Shown here: positions 62,829-64,000 of the stretch, piece after piece
How positions within the stretch are numbered: position 1 is the stretch's first letter
How the letters are laid out: every line of letters begins with the position of its first letter
Source of the DNA: Bordetella pseudohinzii
Lineage (GTDB): Bacteria; Pseudomonadota; Gammaproteobacteria; Burkholderiales; Burkholderiaceae_B
NCBI RefSeq assembly: GCF_000657795.2
Contig: NZ_JHEP02000013.1
Span: forward strand, 1 to 64,000
DNA: 64,000 nucleotides
Reading direction: 5' to 3'
Position numbers and translations under genes: made by a program
Notes under the pieces: model-generated
Told to the model about the DNA's origin: nothing
Seen by the model: only the letters and a program-made list of their open reading frames with translations
The model's database searches: none

Positions 62829-62955
62829 AGCCGTAATTCTATCAGAGCGGGCGAAAGCCCGCTCTGATAGACGGCTGGCGGGCCCCGCGAGCCCTTGCGG
62901 CCCTTGGGCCGCTTTGGGGCTAGCGCGCATAGGGCGGCCACGCCGCCCTATGCGC
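62821..62955. repeat. three successive palindromes at the 5' side of ffs
   Basis: The first (62821-62884) is a 28-bp stem with a GAAA tetraloop (62853-62856), interrupted only by AATT at 62835-62838; its left arm is the 5' end and -10 region of ffs. The second is GCGGCCC/GGGCCGC (62897-62912). The third is a 14-bp perfect repeat with a 3-base spacer (62925-62955). There is no gene here; 62829-63132 holds only these structures and the leader of the next gene. Confidence 0.85.
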
Positions 62956-63132
62956 CGGGGCACGATGTTGTTCGCCCCCACCCTCCTTCCGAGAGGGGGG
63001 GGGCGAGCACGAATGCCCTTCTCCTCTTGGGAGCAAGGGCTACACTCTCCTATCTCGAGGGAGGGACGGCCGGGCGTTTGGAAGGGGGCCGGCCTGATTT
63101 ATCATTCCGCCATAAAAAAGAGGGAGGTGGAG

Positions 63133-64000
63133 TTGAGCAAAAGCAAGACAGTAAGGGCCCTGCTGGCCTGCGCGTTGGCCCTGCTTGCCGGCGGCGTGTA
63201 TCTGGCGTCCGCGGACATCGCGAAACTGTTGGGGCAGGACCCTCGATACCAATTGGTCGAACGGACCAAGGAAGGGCAGCTTGTGCAGGCACAGGCCAGT
63301 GTCTACAAGGCGGCCAAGTCCGAACCGGACACCAATGGGGTCGTATCGCTGGTCACGGAGAACGGAGAACGGCACTATCACCCCTTCAGCGTCGCCACCC
63401 AGGCGCTGGCCGACAACGGCGTGGAAGGAACGGCGGGCCTGTACCTGCAGGCCATGATCGACAAGCATCCGCAGCCCTCTCCGGCCCAGTTGGCCGCCTT
63501 GAAGTGGCTCACGGACAACAAGGTCGTATTGCCCAATGGCGCGGTGACCTGGAGTTATCCGCTGCCGCTTTATTACTCTACCTTCACCATGTCCGCGGGA
63601 TGGGCGTCGGCTTTCTCTCAGGCACGGATCATCCACGCGCTGACGTATGCGGCCCACACCACGCGCAACGCCGACTATCTGCAACTGGCCCTGGCCGCCG
63701 CCAAGGCCTATGCCACCACCGTGGAAGATGGAGGCCTGCAGGATACGGTTGACAGCCTGCCTTTCTATGAGGAGGTGCCCGTGCCGGATAAGCACAGCCC
63801 GCACATTCTCAATGGCCATCTTTATTCAACCGTGGTGCTCTACGACCTGGCCCGCGAGAGCGGCGATGCCGGGATCGCCGCCCTGGCCGAACAAGGTGCG
63901 GCGACGGCGAGGAAACTGGCTCACTACTATGATTCGGGATACTGGACCAAGTATGACCTGATCCCCCGGGTTTCGAATATCAGCTTCCTGCTTCGTGGCG
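63133..64000 (+). CDS. D-glucuronyl C5-epimerase-like protein (partial, runs off the window)
   Basis: An open frame of 289 codons to the window end. The TTG start at 63133 has GGAGG 5 bases upstream. An N-terminal hydrophobic segment (about residues 8-25) suggests secretion or a membrane anchor. HILNGHLYSTVVLYDLAR and SGYWTKYDLIP resemble the C-terminal catalytic region of D-glucuronyl C5-epimerases, which act on heparosan-like or alginate-like polysaccharides. The family call is a motif reading. No polysaccharide genes are visible to the left; the right neighbour is unseen. Confidence 0.65.
   Translation, partial: MSKSKTVRALLACALALLAGGVYLASADIAKLLGQDPRYQLVERTKEGQLVQAQASVYKAAKSEPDTNGVVSLVTENGERHYHPFSVATQALADNGVEGTAGLYLQAMIDKHPQPSPAQLAALKWLTDNKVVLPNGAVTWSYPLPLYYSTFTMSAGWASAFSQARIIHALTYAAHTTRNADYLQLALAAAKAYATTVEDGGLQDTVDSLPFYEEVPVPDKHSPHILNGHLYSTVVLYDLARESGDAGIAALAEQGAATARKLAHYYDSGYWTKYDLIPRVSNISFLLRG

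Overview
The window looks like a chromosomal segment of a Bordetella/Achromobacter-type betaproteobacterium (Alcaligenaceae). The evidence is GC-rich core genes, repeated Bug-type (TctC-like) solute receptors, the greA/yhbY/rlmE/ftsH/folP/glmM gene set, carAB, dnaX-ybaB-recR, and an LpxO-type lipid A hydroxylase. The genus is inferred from content and order only; no comparison was run.

Positions 1-14.5 kb are an accessory region with visibly lower GC, ending at the 3' side of a tRNA-Pro(UGG) gene, a classic island boundary. It holds an MFS permease, a RidA-like/Crp-type pair, a predicted PD-(D/E)XK nuclease-like protein, a 1277-aa SIR2-domain protein resembling anti-phage defence sirtuins, and a divergent 976-aa SF2 helicase with a nuclease-like C-terminus. 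A 39-codon single-TM ORF lies just upstream of the helicase. About 2.1 kb of gene-poor DNA separates these from the tRNA. The middle part reads as a candidate defence island.

Positions 14.9-24.4 kb are all on the + strand: a YraQ/ArsP-like permease, a GntR/FCD regulator, then a tightly packed catabolic operon. The operon encodes a Bug receptor, an isocitrate-lyase/PEP-mutase-family lyase, a LeuC-like hydro-lyase, a LeuD-PrpF fusion, an MmgE/PrpD protein and a second Bug receptor. This enzyme set matches the chemistry of the methylitaconate/dimethylmaleate/dimethylmalate branch known from anaerobic nicotinate degradation, or a methylcitrate-like route. The fusion and the whole arrangement are the most novel metabolic feature here.

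Positions 24.4-33.1 kb are phosphate-related: pstSCAB with a clear Pho box, ppk with a weaker candidate Pho box, divergent ppx, and an OlsB-like acyltransferase. Positions 33.3-39.6 kb hold glmM, folP, ftsH and rlmE on the - strand, divergent yhbY, and greA. Positions 39.9-49.9 kb hold an HTH regulator, a RutG/UraA-type permease, a FlxA-like small protein, an iron-type ABC importer, a LysR regulator, a histidine phosphatase, an SDR enzyme and lpxO. Positions 49.9-55.5 kb hold carAB and transaldolase. Positions 55.5-62.6 kb hold a NitT/Tau-type ABC importer, a class III CoA-transferase, recR, ybaB and dnaX. The right edge holds the SRP (4.5S) RNA gene, a striking cluster of palindromes overlapping its 5' end, and the start of a D-glucuronyl C5-epimerase-like gene that runs off the window.
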